From positions 1-38,906 of the forward strand of contig DUUN01000591.1 in NCBI GenBank assembly GCA_012841535.1: a stretch of 38,906 nucleotides of DNA. The letters run 5' to 3'. This document shows positions 7,746-16,266 of the stretch, piece after piece; position 1 is the stretch's first letter, and each line of letters begins with the position of its first letter. A program made the translations under genes and the position numbers. The notes under the pieces are model-generated. The model had not been told where the DNA came from. It saw only the letters and a program-made list of their open reading frames with translations, and searched no databases. This DNA comes from Gallicola sp. (GTDB lineage Bacteria; Bacillota; Clostridia; Tissierellales; Peptoniphilaceae).

Positions 7746-8573
7746 TTATTTTCCAGGAGCCTCTCCTATATTTCCTCCTATATAACATTTGTCATCATAA
7801 TTTTTATTAAAGATTATTTCTATCTCGGTACTAATATTTTCCTGTTTAAGCTTTTTTTCTATTATTCTCTTCCTTGGATTTCTTTCTAATGGATTTACAG
7901 TTTTTCTTAAACCTTCTACAATGTCTCCTAACATGTTGTAAGGAATTCCTATTGCCATTTCATCATTTTCCCACTTAGCCAATAGTCTAGTTCCTGAACA
8001 CATTAACGATATATTCAATTGATTATTTATATATGGTAACGAAGTACTTTCTTGACAAATAGCTTGCATTCCAGAAACACATATATTACTAGCATGTCCT
8101 CTTTTATATGCATAACTTTGTATAATTCTCATTGCAGTAAATGGGTTGCAAATAAATATAATAACATCTGGAGTAAAATCCGAAAAAGTATTATACTTTT
8201 CTAGAGGCATAACCGAGGCCCCATATATATCATGTTGACAATACTTCATATTACTAGAAACCTTCCTACAGACTTCTAAATCATTGTATGCTCCCTGAGA
8301 TAATCTCCGTTCTCCCGAAATCATTTCTTCTGTAGGTTTTTCCAATCCGAGTGCTGTTGAGCCTCCACTACATGCCATATGACCTTTATGAAATTTATAA
8401 GCTTCTCCTGCAGATGATTTACTAACTAAAGAACAGTACGATATTCTTCGACTTGGCTCCTTAACTTCTAAAGCTTGATAGTCTTCTTTTGATAATAAAA
8501 ACTTTACTCCCACCGGCCCTCTATCAAGGTCTAATAATGTATTAATCCATTTTCCATAACTTATTTTATTCAT
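7746..8573 (-). CDS. DUF169 family protein (COG2043), Cys-rich
   Basis: A 275-aa soluble protein of the DUF169 type, judged from DRGPVGVKFLL near the N-terminus, HMACSGGSTALGL, PDVIIFICNPFTAMRI and SGMQAICQES. About ten cysteines are spread along the chain (ISYCSL, MACSGG, LEVCRKVSS, KYCQHD, FICN, NICVSG, AICQ, MCSGT, DKCY). This is compatible with a metal or Fe-S site, but I see no classic ferredoxin CxxC set. The function of the family is unknown. I take the ATG at 8573 (MNKISYGKW) as start because GAAGGGA lies a few nt upstream; a longer frame would overlap metI by 32 bp. It sits between the permease and binding-protein genes of a MetNIQ importer, so a role in using or sensing the imported compound is inferred. 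Confidence 0.8.
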   Translation of the reverse strand: MNKISYGKWINTLLDLDRGPVGVKFLLSKEDYQALEVKEPSRRISYCSLVSKSSAGEAYKFHKGHMACSGGSTALGLEKPTEEMISGERRLSQGAYNDLEVCRKVSSNMKYCQHDIYGASVMPLEKYNTFSDFTPDVIIFICNPFTAMRIIQSYAYKRGHASNICVSGMQAICQESTSLPYINNQLNISLMCSGTRLLAKWENDEMAIGIPYNMLGDIVEGLRKTVNPLERNPRKRIIEKKLKQENISTEIEIIFNKNYDDKCYIGGNIGEAPGK

Positions 8574-8604
8574 ACAAATCCCTTCTATTTCATATCTTAA
8601 AATA

Positions 8605-9264
8605 TTATAATACTTTCTTATATAACCATTCTCCAAAATATTGAATTATATTAACTAATAATAATAAAATAAAAACTCCCATATATAATATTGTATTATT
8701 AAAACTTTGATATCCATATGTTAAAGCTATTGCACCTATTCCACCGCCTCCTACAGCTCCTGCTATAGTTGTCGCAGCTATATAATTAACAGTAGTTAGA
8801 GTTAATATTGAAATTATTGATGGTGTACATTCTTTTAGAATCACTCTTCTTATTATCTGTAAGTCCGTAGCCCCCAATGATCTAGCGGCCTCAATTAATT
8901 GCCTATCAACTTGAATAAAACTATTCTCTAATAACCTTGAGATAAATGCTGTTGCGGCTATTGATAACGGTAAAATAATAGCCTTAGTTCCTATTGTTGT
9001 TCCTAGTATTAAACGTGTTAAAGGTGCTATAGATACTATAAGTATCAATATTGGAAACGACCTTATGCTATTTATTATAAAACTTAAAATTGTATACATC
9101 TTTTTCTTGTAATTTAATCCTGTTGGACCATATAATGTTAATAATACCGCTAGAAAAAAACCAAAAACAAATCCTATAAGTACTGTAAAAAACACAATCT
9201 GAACAGTCTCCAAAATAGATGGTGCTATTAACTTTTTCCAATAAACTAACATTTCATTATTCAT
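8605..9264 (-). CDS. metI: MetI-type ABC importer permease
   Basis: Membrane component of the importer. At 219 aa with about five hydrophobic helices it has the usual MetI size. The EAA coupling loop reads EAARSLGATDLQIIRRVIL, and IAGAVGGGGIGAIALTYGYQ precedes the last helix as in MetI proteins. It follows metN by 17 bp. The best ribosome site, AAAGGA, is about 12 nt from the ATG, somewhat long, so translation may be coupled to metN. Confidence 0.93.
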   Translation of the reverse strand: MNNEMLVYWKKLIAPSILETVQIVFFTVLIGFVFGFFLAVLLTLYGPTGLNYKKKMYTILSFIINSIRSFPILILIVSIAPLTRLILGTTIGTKAIILPLSIAATAFISRLLENSFIQVDRQLIEAARSLGATDLQIIRRVILKECTPSIISILTLTTVNYIAATTIAGAVGGGGIGAIALTYGYQSFNNTILYMGVFILLLLVNIIQYFGEWLYKKVL

Positions 9265-9281
9265 GTATGCATCAATTCCTT

Positions 9282-10244
9282 TTAATATTGCCTGTACCTT
9301 ACTTCTCTTTTTACAAGATATTCTTTAATTTTTTCCAACTCATTATTAGATACACTAATTAATGCTGTATCTAATTTGCTATTTTTAAGATTCATGCTTT
9401 CATTTCTTAACAACTTAAAGTCAACATTAATATCCTTTGCCATTTCGCTAAATAAAGTTGCATTTGTGCCCTCAATATCATAAAAAATTTCTAAGACATT
9501 TTTTTCTTCTGCAAATTCTCTTATATTTTCATTGCCTAAAAGTCGTAATAAGGCAGGTGATTTTTCTATAAAAACATCTTCTACTTTCCCTAATGTTTTT
9601 ATTACTCCATTTTCAATTATTGCCATCTCATCACATAAGTTTTGCATCACATCCATCTCATGACTTACTACAACAATAGTTATATTCAATTCCTCATTTA
9701 TATCTTTTAATAGGGAAACTATAGAATCTGTACTACTGGGATCTAAGGCTGAGGTAGATTCATCTGATAATAGTATTTTAGGTTCCATGGCTAAGGCCCT
9801 TGCTATAGAAACTCTCTGCTTTTGTCCTCCTGATAATTCACGTGCCTTATTATTACATTTTTCCGGAATTTGTACTAACTCCAAAAGTTTTTTAACACGC
9901 TTTTCAATATATTTCTTATCACATTTCCATAAAGTCATTGGTAAAGCAACATTTTCATAAACAGTGGCTCTTGAAATTAATGGAAAATTTTGAAAAATCA
10001 TTCCAATTTCCTTCCTTAATAATCTGATTTCTTCATCTGATAATAATTCAACTTCAACCCCATCTATTTTAATAGAACCTGAATCATAATTTTCAAGTTT
10101 ATTTATACATCTTAATAAGGTAGATTTGCCAGCCCCACTTCTGCCTGCTATTCCATAAATTTTACCCCTATCTATTTTTAAGTTAATATTTTCTAAAACC
10201 TTGAGTTCTCCATAATGTTTTTTTAACTTTTCTATTTTTATCAT
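9282..10244 (-). CDS. metN: MetN-type ABC importer ATPase with NIL domain
   Basis: Energises the importer in the cytoplasm. Walker A is GRSGAGKST (34-42), the signature LSGGQ spans 137-141, Walker B is ILLSDE with D161/E162 followed by STSALDP, and the switch His lies in VVSHEMDV. The C-terminal part (about 245-320) fits the NIL regulatory domain of MetN, which binds methionine and inhibits transport. Length 320 aa is normal. First gene of the operon, with GGAGGTGAG ahead of ATG; a large inverted repeat lies 37 bp upstream. Confidence 0.94.
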   Translation of the reverse strand: MIKIEKLKKHYGELKVLENINLKIDRGKIYGIAGRSGAGKSTLLRCINKLENYDSGSIKIDGVEVELLSDEEIRLLRKEIGMIFQNFPLISRATVYENVALPMTLWKCDKKYIEKRVKKLLELVQIPEKCNNKARELSGGQKQRVSIARALAMEPKILLSDESTSALDPSSTDSIVSLLKDINEELNITIVVVSHEMDVMQNLCDEMAIIENGVIKTLGKVEDVFIEKSPALLRLLGNENIREFAEEKNVLEIFYDIEGTNATLFSEMAKDINVDFKLLRNESMNLKNSKLDTALISVSNNELEKIKEYLVKREVRYRQY

Positions 10245-10280
10245 TTCTCACCTCCAATTTACAAAACAAATTATATTTAA

Positions 10281-10326
10281 ATATTAGATGATCATTAACA
10301 AATAGCTGTTAATGATCGTCTAGTAT
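10281..10326. repeat. large inverted repeat upstream of metN
   Basis: Twenty-base arms (ATATTAGATGATCATTAACA and its complement with two transitions) flank a 6-nt loop. It lies between the DUF3343 stop and the metN start, ends 37 bp before the metN ATG, and lacks a following U tract. It could be an operator for the metN operon or a weak terminator/processing hairpin for the operon upstream. Confidence 0.65.
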
Positions 10327-10391
10327 TTGTGTTTATTTCAAATAAAATATTTCAAAATAAATATCTTATTCGAAAAAATATAATATTATTT

Positions 10392-10655
10392 TTACAAAAA
10401 TCTATTCCTATTAGGATTGTCTTTGTTTTCCATATCCCAAAAGCCATCTATGGAAATTTCTTCTTCTAGGGCAATAGACCTTATTTTTTCTTTGTCTAAG
10501 GGATTATAGTAAAGAATACTTACTCCACAGCAGTGGTCTGCTTCCCTTGGTGTAGGAACAAGTGTAGACTCTACTCCTTTTTCCTTAATATTTTGAAGTA
10601 AGGCCATAGCATCGGCAGCTTTTGGCATAAATACATAATATTTCCTATTACTCAT
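10392..10655 (-). CDS. DUF3343 putative Se/S carrier-like protein
   Basis: An 87-aa protein of the DUF3343 (Se_S_carrier-like) group, from the start KYYVFMPKAADAMALLQNIKEKGV and the mid-protein PREADHCCGVSILY. The vicinal Cys-Cys pair (about residues 42-43) is the likely functional site. The C-terminus (DKEKIRSIALEEEISIDGFWDM) is charged. It is the last gene of the activase/dehydratase-like operon, 8 bp after the large reductase subunit, so it may deliver or protect sulfur or selenium, or serve as a small redox partner. That role is inferred from context. Confidence 0.75.
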   Translation of the reverse strand: MSNRKYYVFMPKAADAMALLQNIKEKGVESTLVPTPREADHCCGVSILYYNPLDKEKIRSIALEEEISIDGFWDMENKDNPNRNRFL

Positions 10656-10663
10656 AACTTCCT

Positions 10664-11941
10664 CTAGTTTAACATTTCAATAAAGGCACCTATTCTTGTC
10701 TTTAATTGCTCTGCATCCTCATCTGTATAATCCGTTTCTATGCCAATACAAGGTATTCCTTCTTCAGCCATAGCTTTTTCAACGAAATATCCTTCTGTAT
10801 CATAAATATTACAGAATTTTAAATTTACATCTATTACTCCATCTGCCTTATATTCTTTTGCTAGACGAATAATATCATCTATTCTAGACTTATTTGGAGT
10901 AAAGCAAGCACAGTTAATATGTCCTAAGTATCTTTCTGCTAAATTCTCTACCATTTCATCTATATTTTCGCCAGATTCATCTACTAAGGCTTCACAATAT
11001 CTTATTCCTGTACACATTTCTTCACAAACTACAGCTCCTCCACTGTTTTCAATTATTTGATGTAGTTTCCAATTTGGAATAGAAAGTGGTGTTCCTGTAA
11101 GTAGTATTCTTTTAGTTCCCTTTTCAAATACCGAAACCTTTTCTTCCTTCCTCTTTTCTAATTCATCACATAGTTTATTTACCATTTCTGTAAATCTAGT
11201 TGGGTCATCATAAAAAGCTATTTGGTGAATTAGTAAAACATCTCTACCGCTTATTGGAATATTGTCCAGTTTTCTAAAGTTATTAAGTCTTTGTAACGCT
11301 TTTCTCTTATTGTTTAACATTACTATTGAATCTTTTAAACTTTCTTCTGTTACTTTATTTCCTGTAATCTCTTCTATTTTTCCTATGTAATTTCTAATTT
11401 CTTCTTCCCATTTTTTAAAATCTTGTGGACGTTTCATTTGAGGTATATCCATTATATACATTTCTGTATCTTCTGATAGAATTTCCCAAGCCTTTTTCTT
11501 TCCATCACAGGTTGTTTCACCAACGAATAAATCACAAATTCTAAAGAAAGGACAGGTTTTGTCAAAATGAGCCCCTAAGGAAGCCTTTATTAAAGGGCAA
11601 GTTGCCGTTGGTAATACTTTTTCTCCTCCCGGTACCCAAAATTGTGAACCACTACATAAACCTGTTGATATTCCACCTGCTGCAAATACTACTTCATCTG
11701 GAACATGAATACAAAAAGTACCTACTACTTTTTTTCCTTCCTCCTCTTGGAGTTTTATTAATTCTGCCGGTCTTATTCCATGAATATCCCCTACTACCAT
11801 ATTAAAGTAATCCATACCATTTGGACGGTTTTCCTGTGTTAAGTAAACATCTCCAAAGGCCTGTGGTAAAACCTCACATAAAATATCATGAGTTTTTACA
11901 TCCATTCCTAAATTTTCCCACATTAAATGATTATCTGTCAT
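10664..11941 (-). CDS. double-cubane-cluster-type anaerobic reductase (HgdB/YjiM superfamily)
   Basis: A 425-aa protein of the 2-hydroxyacyl-CoA dehydratase subunit superfamily. It resembles the double-cubane-cluster proteins, which a cognate ATPase reduces to very low potential. Visible hallmarks are PDEVVFAAGGISTGLCSGS, TATCPLIKASLGA, KTCPFFRICDLFVGETTCDGKKK and the C-terminal GIETDYTDED.EQLKTRI. Candidate cluster cysteines are C77, C96, C115, C130, C136 and C145, with later ones in CEEMCTGIRYCE, INCACF and KFCN. The natural substrate of this family is not established. The gene follows the short partner with a 1-bp overlap and is followed by DUF3343. No CoA-transferase or amino-acid fermentation gene is nearby, which argues against a classical hydroxyglutaryl- or lactoyl-CoA dehydratase. 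Confidence 0.82.
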   Translation of the reverse strand: MTDNHLMWENLGMDVKTHDILCEVLPQAFGDVYLTQENRPNGMDYFNMVVGDIHGIRPAELIKLQEEEGKKVVGTFCIHVPDEVVFAAGGISTGLCSGSQFWVPGGEKVLPTATCPLIKASLGAHFDKTCPFFRICDLFVGETTCDGKKKAWEILSEDTEMYIMDIPQMKRPQDFKKWEEEIRNYIGKIEEITGNKVTEESLKDSIVMLNNKRKALQRLNNFRKLDNIPISGRDVLLIHQIAFYDDPTRFTEMVNKLCDELEKRKEEKVSVFEKGTKRILLTGTPLSIPNWKLHQIIENSGGAVVCEEMCTGIRYCEALVDESGENIDEMVENLAERYLGHINCACFTPNKSRIDDIIRLAKEYKADGVIDVNLKFCNIYDTEGYFVEKAMAEEGIPCIGIETDYTDEDAEQLKTRIGAFIEMLN

Positions 11942-12723
11942 TACTTTCCCCCCCTTGTATAATTAAAACATGTTGGAGCATTATATATACATCTACAACA
12001 TGTAATATCGGCATTTTTATTATTTTGCACTATTTTATAATGATTTTCTTCTAAGTTAGAATTAATATTGTTAATTATTCCTCCTGGACACATAGCTATA
12101 ATTTCTTTTCTTTTGTCAGCCTTTTTAAAAGAAAACTTTTCAACTACCCTTTCTATAAATTCTTTTCGTTTTTTTAAATCTATAATATATTTTGTATAAA
12201 AGGACAGGAGAAAAAATTCTTTACTTGGAAAATCACTTTCTTCAACTTCTTCTAAAATACTTTTAATTTCCTTTAAATATTTCTCAGCCTCATTAAACCT
12301 TTTTTTTGAAAATTCAAAACCGTATTCTTTTTTTATAAGAGAATCCAAATCTTTTTTCGAATTATACTTGTAGACGGTTTTTTCTGTTCTCCTTAAAAAT
12401 TCTTCCTCTATTTTAGGACAGGAGCCGTCTAGAATATACATCTTCGATGAAAAGAGTAAGGGGCATTTTTCAGTTTCCAAGTACACCATTGTCGACCTTA
12501 TAGGGTCACAGCCTTCAGTATATCCATAGTCAAAAATATATGAGTCTAAGCCAATAATAGGTATTGGGATTAAACCATAGCCATATAGTAATCCTTCATC
12601 TATATTTTCTCCAAATACTCCAACAATATTGTCTTTTTCCATTTTCTTCATAATACAGTCAACAAAGGCTGTTTTCCTTAATTCCAATAATTCATTTTCT
12701 AACTTCTTTAATTTTTCCTTCAT
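11941..12723 (-). CDS. short, divergent 2-hydroxyacyl-CoA dehydratase-like subunit
   Basis: A 260-aa protein that looks like a reduced relative of the HgdA/HgdB family. It has VGVFGENIDEGLLYGYGLIPIPIIG (cf. the usual E-hhhAAGh-P segment), then EGCDPIRSTMVYLETEKCPLLFSS and ILDGSCPK, and late cysteines in IAMCPGG, ITCCRCIYNAPTCF. Typical subunits are about 380-430 aa, so roughly a third is missing from the middle and C-terminal lobe. The frame is open and overlaps the activase stop by 4 bp (ATGA) and the reductase start by 1 bp. It is therefore an intact cotranslated gene rather than a fragment. It is probably a partner or scaffold for the reductase; catalytic competence is uncertain. Confidence 0.65.
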   Translation of the reverse strand: MKEKLKKLENELLELRKTAFVDCIMKKMEKDNIVGVFGENIDEGLLYGYGLIPIPIIGLDSYIFDYGYTEGCDPIRSTMVYLETEKCPLLFSSKMYILDGSCPKIEEEFLRRTEKTVYKYNSKKDLDSLIKKEYGFEFSKKRFNEAEKYLKEIKSILEEVEESDFPSKEFFLLSFYTKYIIDLKKRKEFIERVVEKFSFKKADKRKEIIAMCPGGIINNINSNLEENHYKIVQNNKNADITCCRCIYNAPTCFNYTRGGK

Positions 12724-13472
12724 GCTAAAAGACCTGCTCCAATAGCACCGGCAAACCTAGCATCTTCATCTGTATAAACCTGAGTTCCCAATCTTTTTGT
12801 TAGTTCATCTATCATATACTTGCTGTCACTAAATCCACCTGTTAAAAAATATTGTTCCCTTGATGGTTTTCTATTAGCTAGTGATACAACTTTTGCACAT
12901 ATTGAGTTAACAACACCTGCTGCTATATCCTGTCTAGATGTACCTTTTCCCATTAGGGATATTACTTCTGATTCAGCAAAAACCGTACAGGTTGAAGATA
13001 TTTTTATTTCTGTCCCTTCCTCTGCATAATCGAACATTTCTTCTAAGGTTAATCCCAATCTATTTGCCATTATTTCTAAGAATTTCCCTGTTCCTGCTGA
13101 GCATTTGTCATTCATAATAAAATCCATAACCTGCCCATTTTTTATTTGAATGATTTTTGTATCTTGACCACCTATATCAATTACGGTCATATCTCCCTCT
13201 CTTAAGAAATTTGCACCTTTCCCATGACAGGTAATTTCTGTAATGGTCTTATCTGCATAGGGAACACTTACCCTACCATAACCTGTAGCAACTATACTTA
13301 TATCATTTCTATTAAAACCTAATTCCCCTATCCAGTTTTTTATAATTTCACTAGTTTCCTTACTATTCCAACCACTTGGCATTACTTTTTTATGAATAAT
13401 AGACTCTTTGCCTTCATCTAATATAACTACCTTACTAGCTGTTGAACCAATATCTATTCCAACATAGTTCAT
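12720..13472 (-). CDS. acyl-CoA dehydratase activase-type ATPase (HgdC/DccR family)
   Basis: An ATP-dependent electron-transfer activator, 250 aa. The ASKHA phosphate-binding motif is GIDIGSTASKVVI (5-17), with VIDIGGQDTK (98-106) as the second. Two cysteines, C124 (NDKCSAGTGKF) and C162 (SSTCTVFAESEV), are at the positions that hold one [4Fe-4S] cluster between the subunits of the homodimer. It is the first gene of a tightly overlapping operon that also encodes the short subunit, the reductase and DUF3343, so it is the dedicated reductant for that complex. The size suits an activase without fused dehydratase domains. Confidence 0.93.
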   Translation of the reverse strand: MNYVGIDIGSTASKVVILDEGKESIIHKKVMPSGWNSKETSEIIKNWIGELGFNRNDISIVATGYGRVSVPYADKTITEITCHGKGANFLREGDMTVIDIGGQDTKIIQIKNGQVMDFIMNDKCSAGTGKFLEIMANRLGLTLEEMFDYAEEGTEIKISSTCTVFAESEVISLMGKGTSRQDIAAGVVNSICAKVVSLANRKPSREQYFLTGGFSDSKYMIDELTKRLGTQVYTDEDARFAGAIGAGLLA

Positions 13473-13597
13473 ATTTTTACCTCCAATTATTAAAGAAAAT
13501 AAGATAAAATATATATTAGCATTTTAAATATATTTAAATTTATTTCTATAAATAACGTACATGTTTGTTCTATTTTTGTCAAGGACTATCTATAAAA

Positions 13598-13630
13598 AAA
13601 TACATTTCTAATTTTTTTAGAAATGTATTT
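13598..13630 (-). terminator. intrinsic terminator of the nadABC-niaR operon
   Basis: Fourteen-base arms AAATACATTTCTAA/TTAGAAATGTATTT around a 5-nt loop. The arm touches the niaR stop codon, and on the minus strand it is flanked by further T residues. Confidence 0.82.
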
Positions 13631-14163
13631 TAATTATTTGTATTATATTTTGAGGATTTTTCTAAAAATCCTAACTTATCCAGCTCTTTTTCAACTTCAT
13701 CTAAGATTTCTTTTTCATCAGCTACTATTGTATGGTAATGATAATTTTCCGTTAAATTTTTTAATGGCTGACTAATGCCAGATTTTATTTCTGAAAGAAA
13801 TTTCTTAACATCTCTTCTGGATTTTATATTCATATCCACTTTTATAGCACCATAGACCTTATGATTTACGAAAACATCCCTTATTTCGCCACCTAGATCA
13901 ACTATTGCATTTAATTCTCTTTCTATATCCTCATCTTTATGGGATACCTTAATAATTTTTTTATACTTATCTTTATTTTCCAGTCTGTATCCTCTGTTGG
14001 TAGAAAATATAGTATGACCTTCTGCCTTTAATATGGCAATATCTTGAACAATAACCTGCCTAGACACTCCAAGTTTATTTGCCAGTTTCGTTCCTGATAC
14101 TAAATCACTGCTATTTTTTAATATATTTATTATTTCTTTTCTTCTGTCTGTAGTTTCACTCAT
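13630..14163 (-). CDS. niaR: niacin-responsive transcriptional repressor (HTH + 3H domain)
   Basis: A 177-aa repressor that senses nicotinate and shuts off NAD synthesis genes. The N-terminal winged helix-turn-helix (about 8-60) contains SGTKLANKLGVSRQVIVQDIAILKAEG. The C-terminal 3H domain supplies metal-binding histidines in VFVNHKVYGAIKVDM and ENYHYHTIVADE. It is the last gene of the nadA-nadB-nadC-niaR operon, overlapping nadC by 4 bp, so autoregulation together with the biosynthetic genes is expected. Length matches Bacillus NiaR (YrxA). Confidence 0.93.
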   Translation of the reverse strand: MSETTDRRKEIINILKNSSDLVSGTKLANKLGVSRQVIVQDIAILKAEGHTIFSTNRGYRLENKDKYKKIIKVSHKDEDIERELNAIVDLGGEIRDVFVNHKVYGAIKVDMNIKSRRDVKKFLSEIKSGISQPLKNLTENYHYHTIVADEKEILDEVEKELDKLGFLEKSSKYNTNN

Positions 14164-15020
14164 TTTAATACCCTTAAATCTTTCATTGATAAATCCAATG
14201 CCTTTGAAGAATGAGTCGGTGCTCCTGTAGAAATATAATCAATTTCTAAGTTACTATAGTCCTTTATATTTTCTAAGGTAATATTTCCCGAACATTCTAT
14301 TTCCGCTTGATTATTAATTAATTTCACTGCCCTTTCTATATTGTCAATTGACATATTATCTAACATTATTATATCAGCTTTAGCTTCTAATGCTTCTTTT
14401 ACCATTTCTAAATTCTCTACTTCTAGCTCTATTTTATTAATAAACGACGAATATTTTTTGGCTTTTTCCACAGCATTCTTTATTGAGCCTGCTGCTGCAA
14501 TATGATTATCCTTCAATAAAATTCCATCGGATAAATTATTTCTATGGTTATAGCCGCCACCAACTTTAGTTGCGTATTTTTCTAAAATTCTCATATTTGG
14601 TGTAGTTTTTCTAGTGTCTACTATTTTTATACTCTTATTATTTAAAGATTCTACCATTTTTCTAGTATAGCTGGCAATACCGCTAAGTCTTTGTAAATAA
14701 TTTAAGGCAACTCTCTCACCAGTTAATAAGGTTCTTACTTTTCCTTCTATTAAGGCAATTTCCTTCCCTTTAGTAATTTTATCTCCATCCTTGTAATAAT
14801 ATGTAATATTAGTATTAAAATCTAAAAGCTTAAATATTCTTTCAAAAATATTAAGTCCTGCAATTATTCCATCTTCTTTTGCATATAGGCTTACCTGACC
14901 TATAGATTCCTCTGAAATAATTGCATTTGTAGAAATATCTTCAATTGGTATGTCCTCCCTTAAGGCTTCTAGTAATATTTTATCTATTGTTAAGTAATTT
15001 AATTTTGGTAAATTCATCAT
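14160..15020 (-). CDS. nadC: quinolinate (nicotinate-nucleotide) phosphoribosyltransferase
   Basis: Converts quinolinate and PRPP to nicotinate mononucleotide, releasing CO2, the third step of de novo NAD synthesis. At 286 aa it shows REDIPIEDISTNAII at the N-terminus, GERVALNYLQRLSGIASYTRKMV, VDTRKTTPNMRILEKYATKVGGGYNHRNNLSDGILLKDNHIA, and ELEVENLEMVKEAL...DIIMLDNMS in the barrel. The start overlaps the nadB end by 41 bp. GGAAGGAA precedes two adjacent ATGs; either could be used. The stop overlaps niaR. Confidence 0.96.
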   Translation of the reverse strand: MMNLPKLNYLTIDKILLEALREDIPIEDISTNAIISEESIGQVSLYAKEDGIIAGLNIFERIFKLLDFNTNITYYYKDGDKITKGKEIALIEGKVRTLLTGERVALNYLQRLSGIASYTRKMVESLNNKSIKIVDTRKTTPNMRILEKYATKVGGGYNHRNNLSDGILLKDNHIAAAGSIKNAVEKAKKYSSFINKIELEVENLEMVKEALEAKADIIMLDNMSIDNIERAVKLINNQAEIECSGNITLENIKDYSNLEIDYISTGAPTHSSKALDLSMKDLRVLK

Positions 15021-16263
15021 TTTTTATTCCTTCCTTTATTATATCTTTTTTCTTTTCCAAATTAGAAACTCCTATTTGAAAGTCATTAATATTAACTTCT
15101 TCCTTGGTAATGTTTTTTATAAAATCTGCAGTTTTTTTAGAAAAAACAACAGATTCTAATAAAGAATTACTGGCTAATCTATTTTTTCCATGAACTCCGG
15201 TACAGGAGGCTTCTCCAATTGCAAATAATCCTGGCATAGATGTTTCCCCATTTAAATTTACCTCAATTCCTCCCATAGTATAATGTTGGGCCGGAACTAT
15301 TGGTATATCATCAATATATGGATTAAGTCCAATTTTTCTCAAATATTCGTATATTTTCGGAAACCTTGTCCTTATATCCTTTTCTATTAAATTCATTCTA
15401 AGCCATTGAAATTCCACTTTGTCCTTTTCCATTTCCCTAATAATAGCTTTTGAAACAATATCCCTAGGTTTTAGTTCATCAATAAATCTGTCCTTGTTTT
15501 TATTAAGTAAAATTGCCCCTTCACCTCGAACAGATTCAGAAATTAAAAATCTTCTTTTTCTTGTATTTTCATATAAGGCTGTTGGATGTATTTGAATATA
15601 GGACAAGTCCTTAAGCTTTATATTATGTTTTAAGGCTAGTGCTACTCCATCTCCTTGAATATGTTTGTAATTAGTAGTATTGTTATAAATTCCACCTATT
15701 CCTCCACTTGCTATAACTGTGGATTTTCCATTAATAAATAAACCCTTATTATTTGCTACTCCATATACACCATAACAAACGCCATTTTTAACTAAAAGAT
15801 CTTCCATAGTACAGTCTTCAAGAATCCTTATGTTTTTCCTTTCTTTAACTTGGGCTATTAAAGCATTCATTATAGCTTTTCCGGTAAAATCTCCACAATA
15901 TAAAATACGATTTTTACTATGCCCCCCTTCTCTTGTATAAGAATAGTCCCCTTCTTCACTTTCAAACTTCACTCCAAGTTCCTCTAAGCTTTTAATGGCT
16001 TTTGGGGATTCTTCTACTAGGGTTTCAACTGCCTTAAAATTATTTTTGTAATGACCGGCTTTTAAAGTATCTGAAATAAAGGAATCTTTGTCCCCAAAAC
16101 CATTCTTTACAGCAATTCCACCTTGTGCTAAATAGGAATTACTATCTTCAAGTTTTTGTTTTGTTAATAATATTACTTTCATAGAAGAAGGCAAGGTCAA
16201 GGCACAAATTAAACCTGCTACACCAGAGCCAACTATGACAGTATTAGCTTTTATATTTTCCAA
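14980..16263 (-). CDS. nadB: L-aspartate oxidase (short form)
   Basis: Flavoenzyme oxidising L-aspartate to iminoaspartate for NadA. The FAD dinucleotide motif is VGSGVAGLICAL (11-22), followed by SNSYLAQGGIAV. Active-site segments include EGGHSKNRILYCGD, HPTALY, SESVRGEGAILLN and PAQHYTMGGIEVN, and the C-terminal flavin motif is IGEASCTGVHGKNRLASNSLLE. At 427 aa it is about 100 residues shorter than the E. coli enzyme: most of the C-terminal three-helix domain is missing, which I believe is usual in clostridial NadB but could not check. It starts 3 bp after nadA ends. In an anaerobe the electron acceptor is probably fumarate rather than oxygen (inference). Confidence 0.94.
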   Translation of the reverse strand: MENIKANTVIVGSGVAGLICALTLPSSMKVILLTKQKLEDSNSYLAQGGIAVKNGFGDKDSFISDTLKAGHYKNNFKAVETLVEESPKAIKSLEELGVKFESEEGDYSYTREGGHSKNRILYCGDFTGKAIMNALIAQVKERKNIRILEDCTMEDLLVKNGVCYGVYGVANNKGLFINGKSTVIASGGIGGIYNNTTNYKHIQGDGVALALKHNIKLKDLSYIQIHPTALYENTRKRRFLISESVRGEGAILLNKNKDRFIDELKPRDIVSKAIIREMEKDKVEFQWLRMNLIEKDIRTRFPKIYEYLRKIGLNPYIDDIPIVPAQHYTMGGIEVNLNGETSMPGLFAIGEASCTGVHGKNRLASNSLLESVVFSKKTADFIKNITKEEVNINDFQIGVSNLEKKKDIIKEGIKNDEFTKIKLLNNR

Positions 16264-16266
16264 ATC

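Noticed and set aside
10245..10391. SAM (S-box) riboswitch or T-box ahead of metN
   Set aside because: No conserved S-box segments or T-box motif; only one long inverted repeat without a U tract.
11941..12723. Treating the 260-aa dehydratase-like gene as a pseudogene
   Set aside because: The frame is open from an ATGA overlap to a clean junction with the next start, with ordered cysteine motifs; a deliberately short subunit is more likely.
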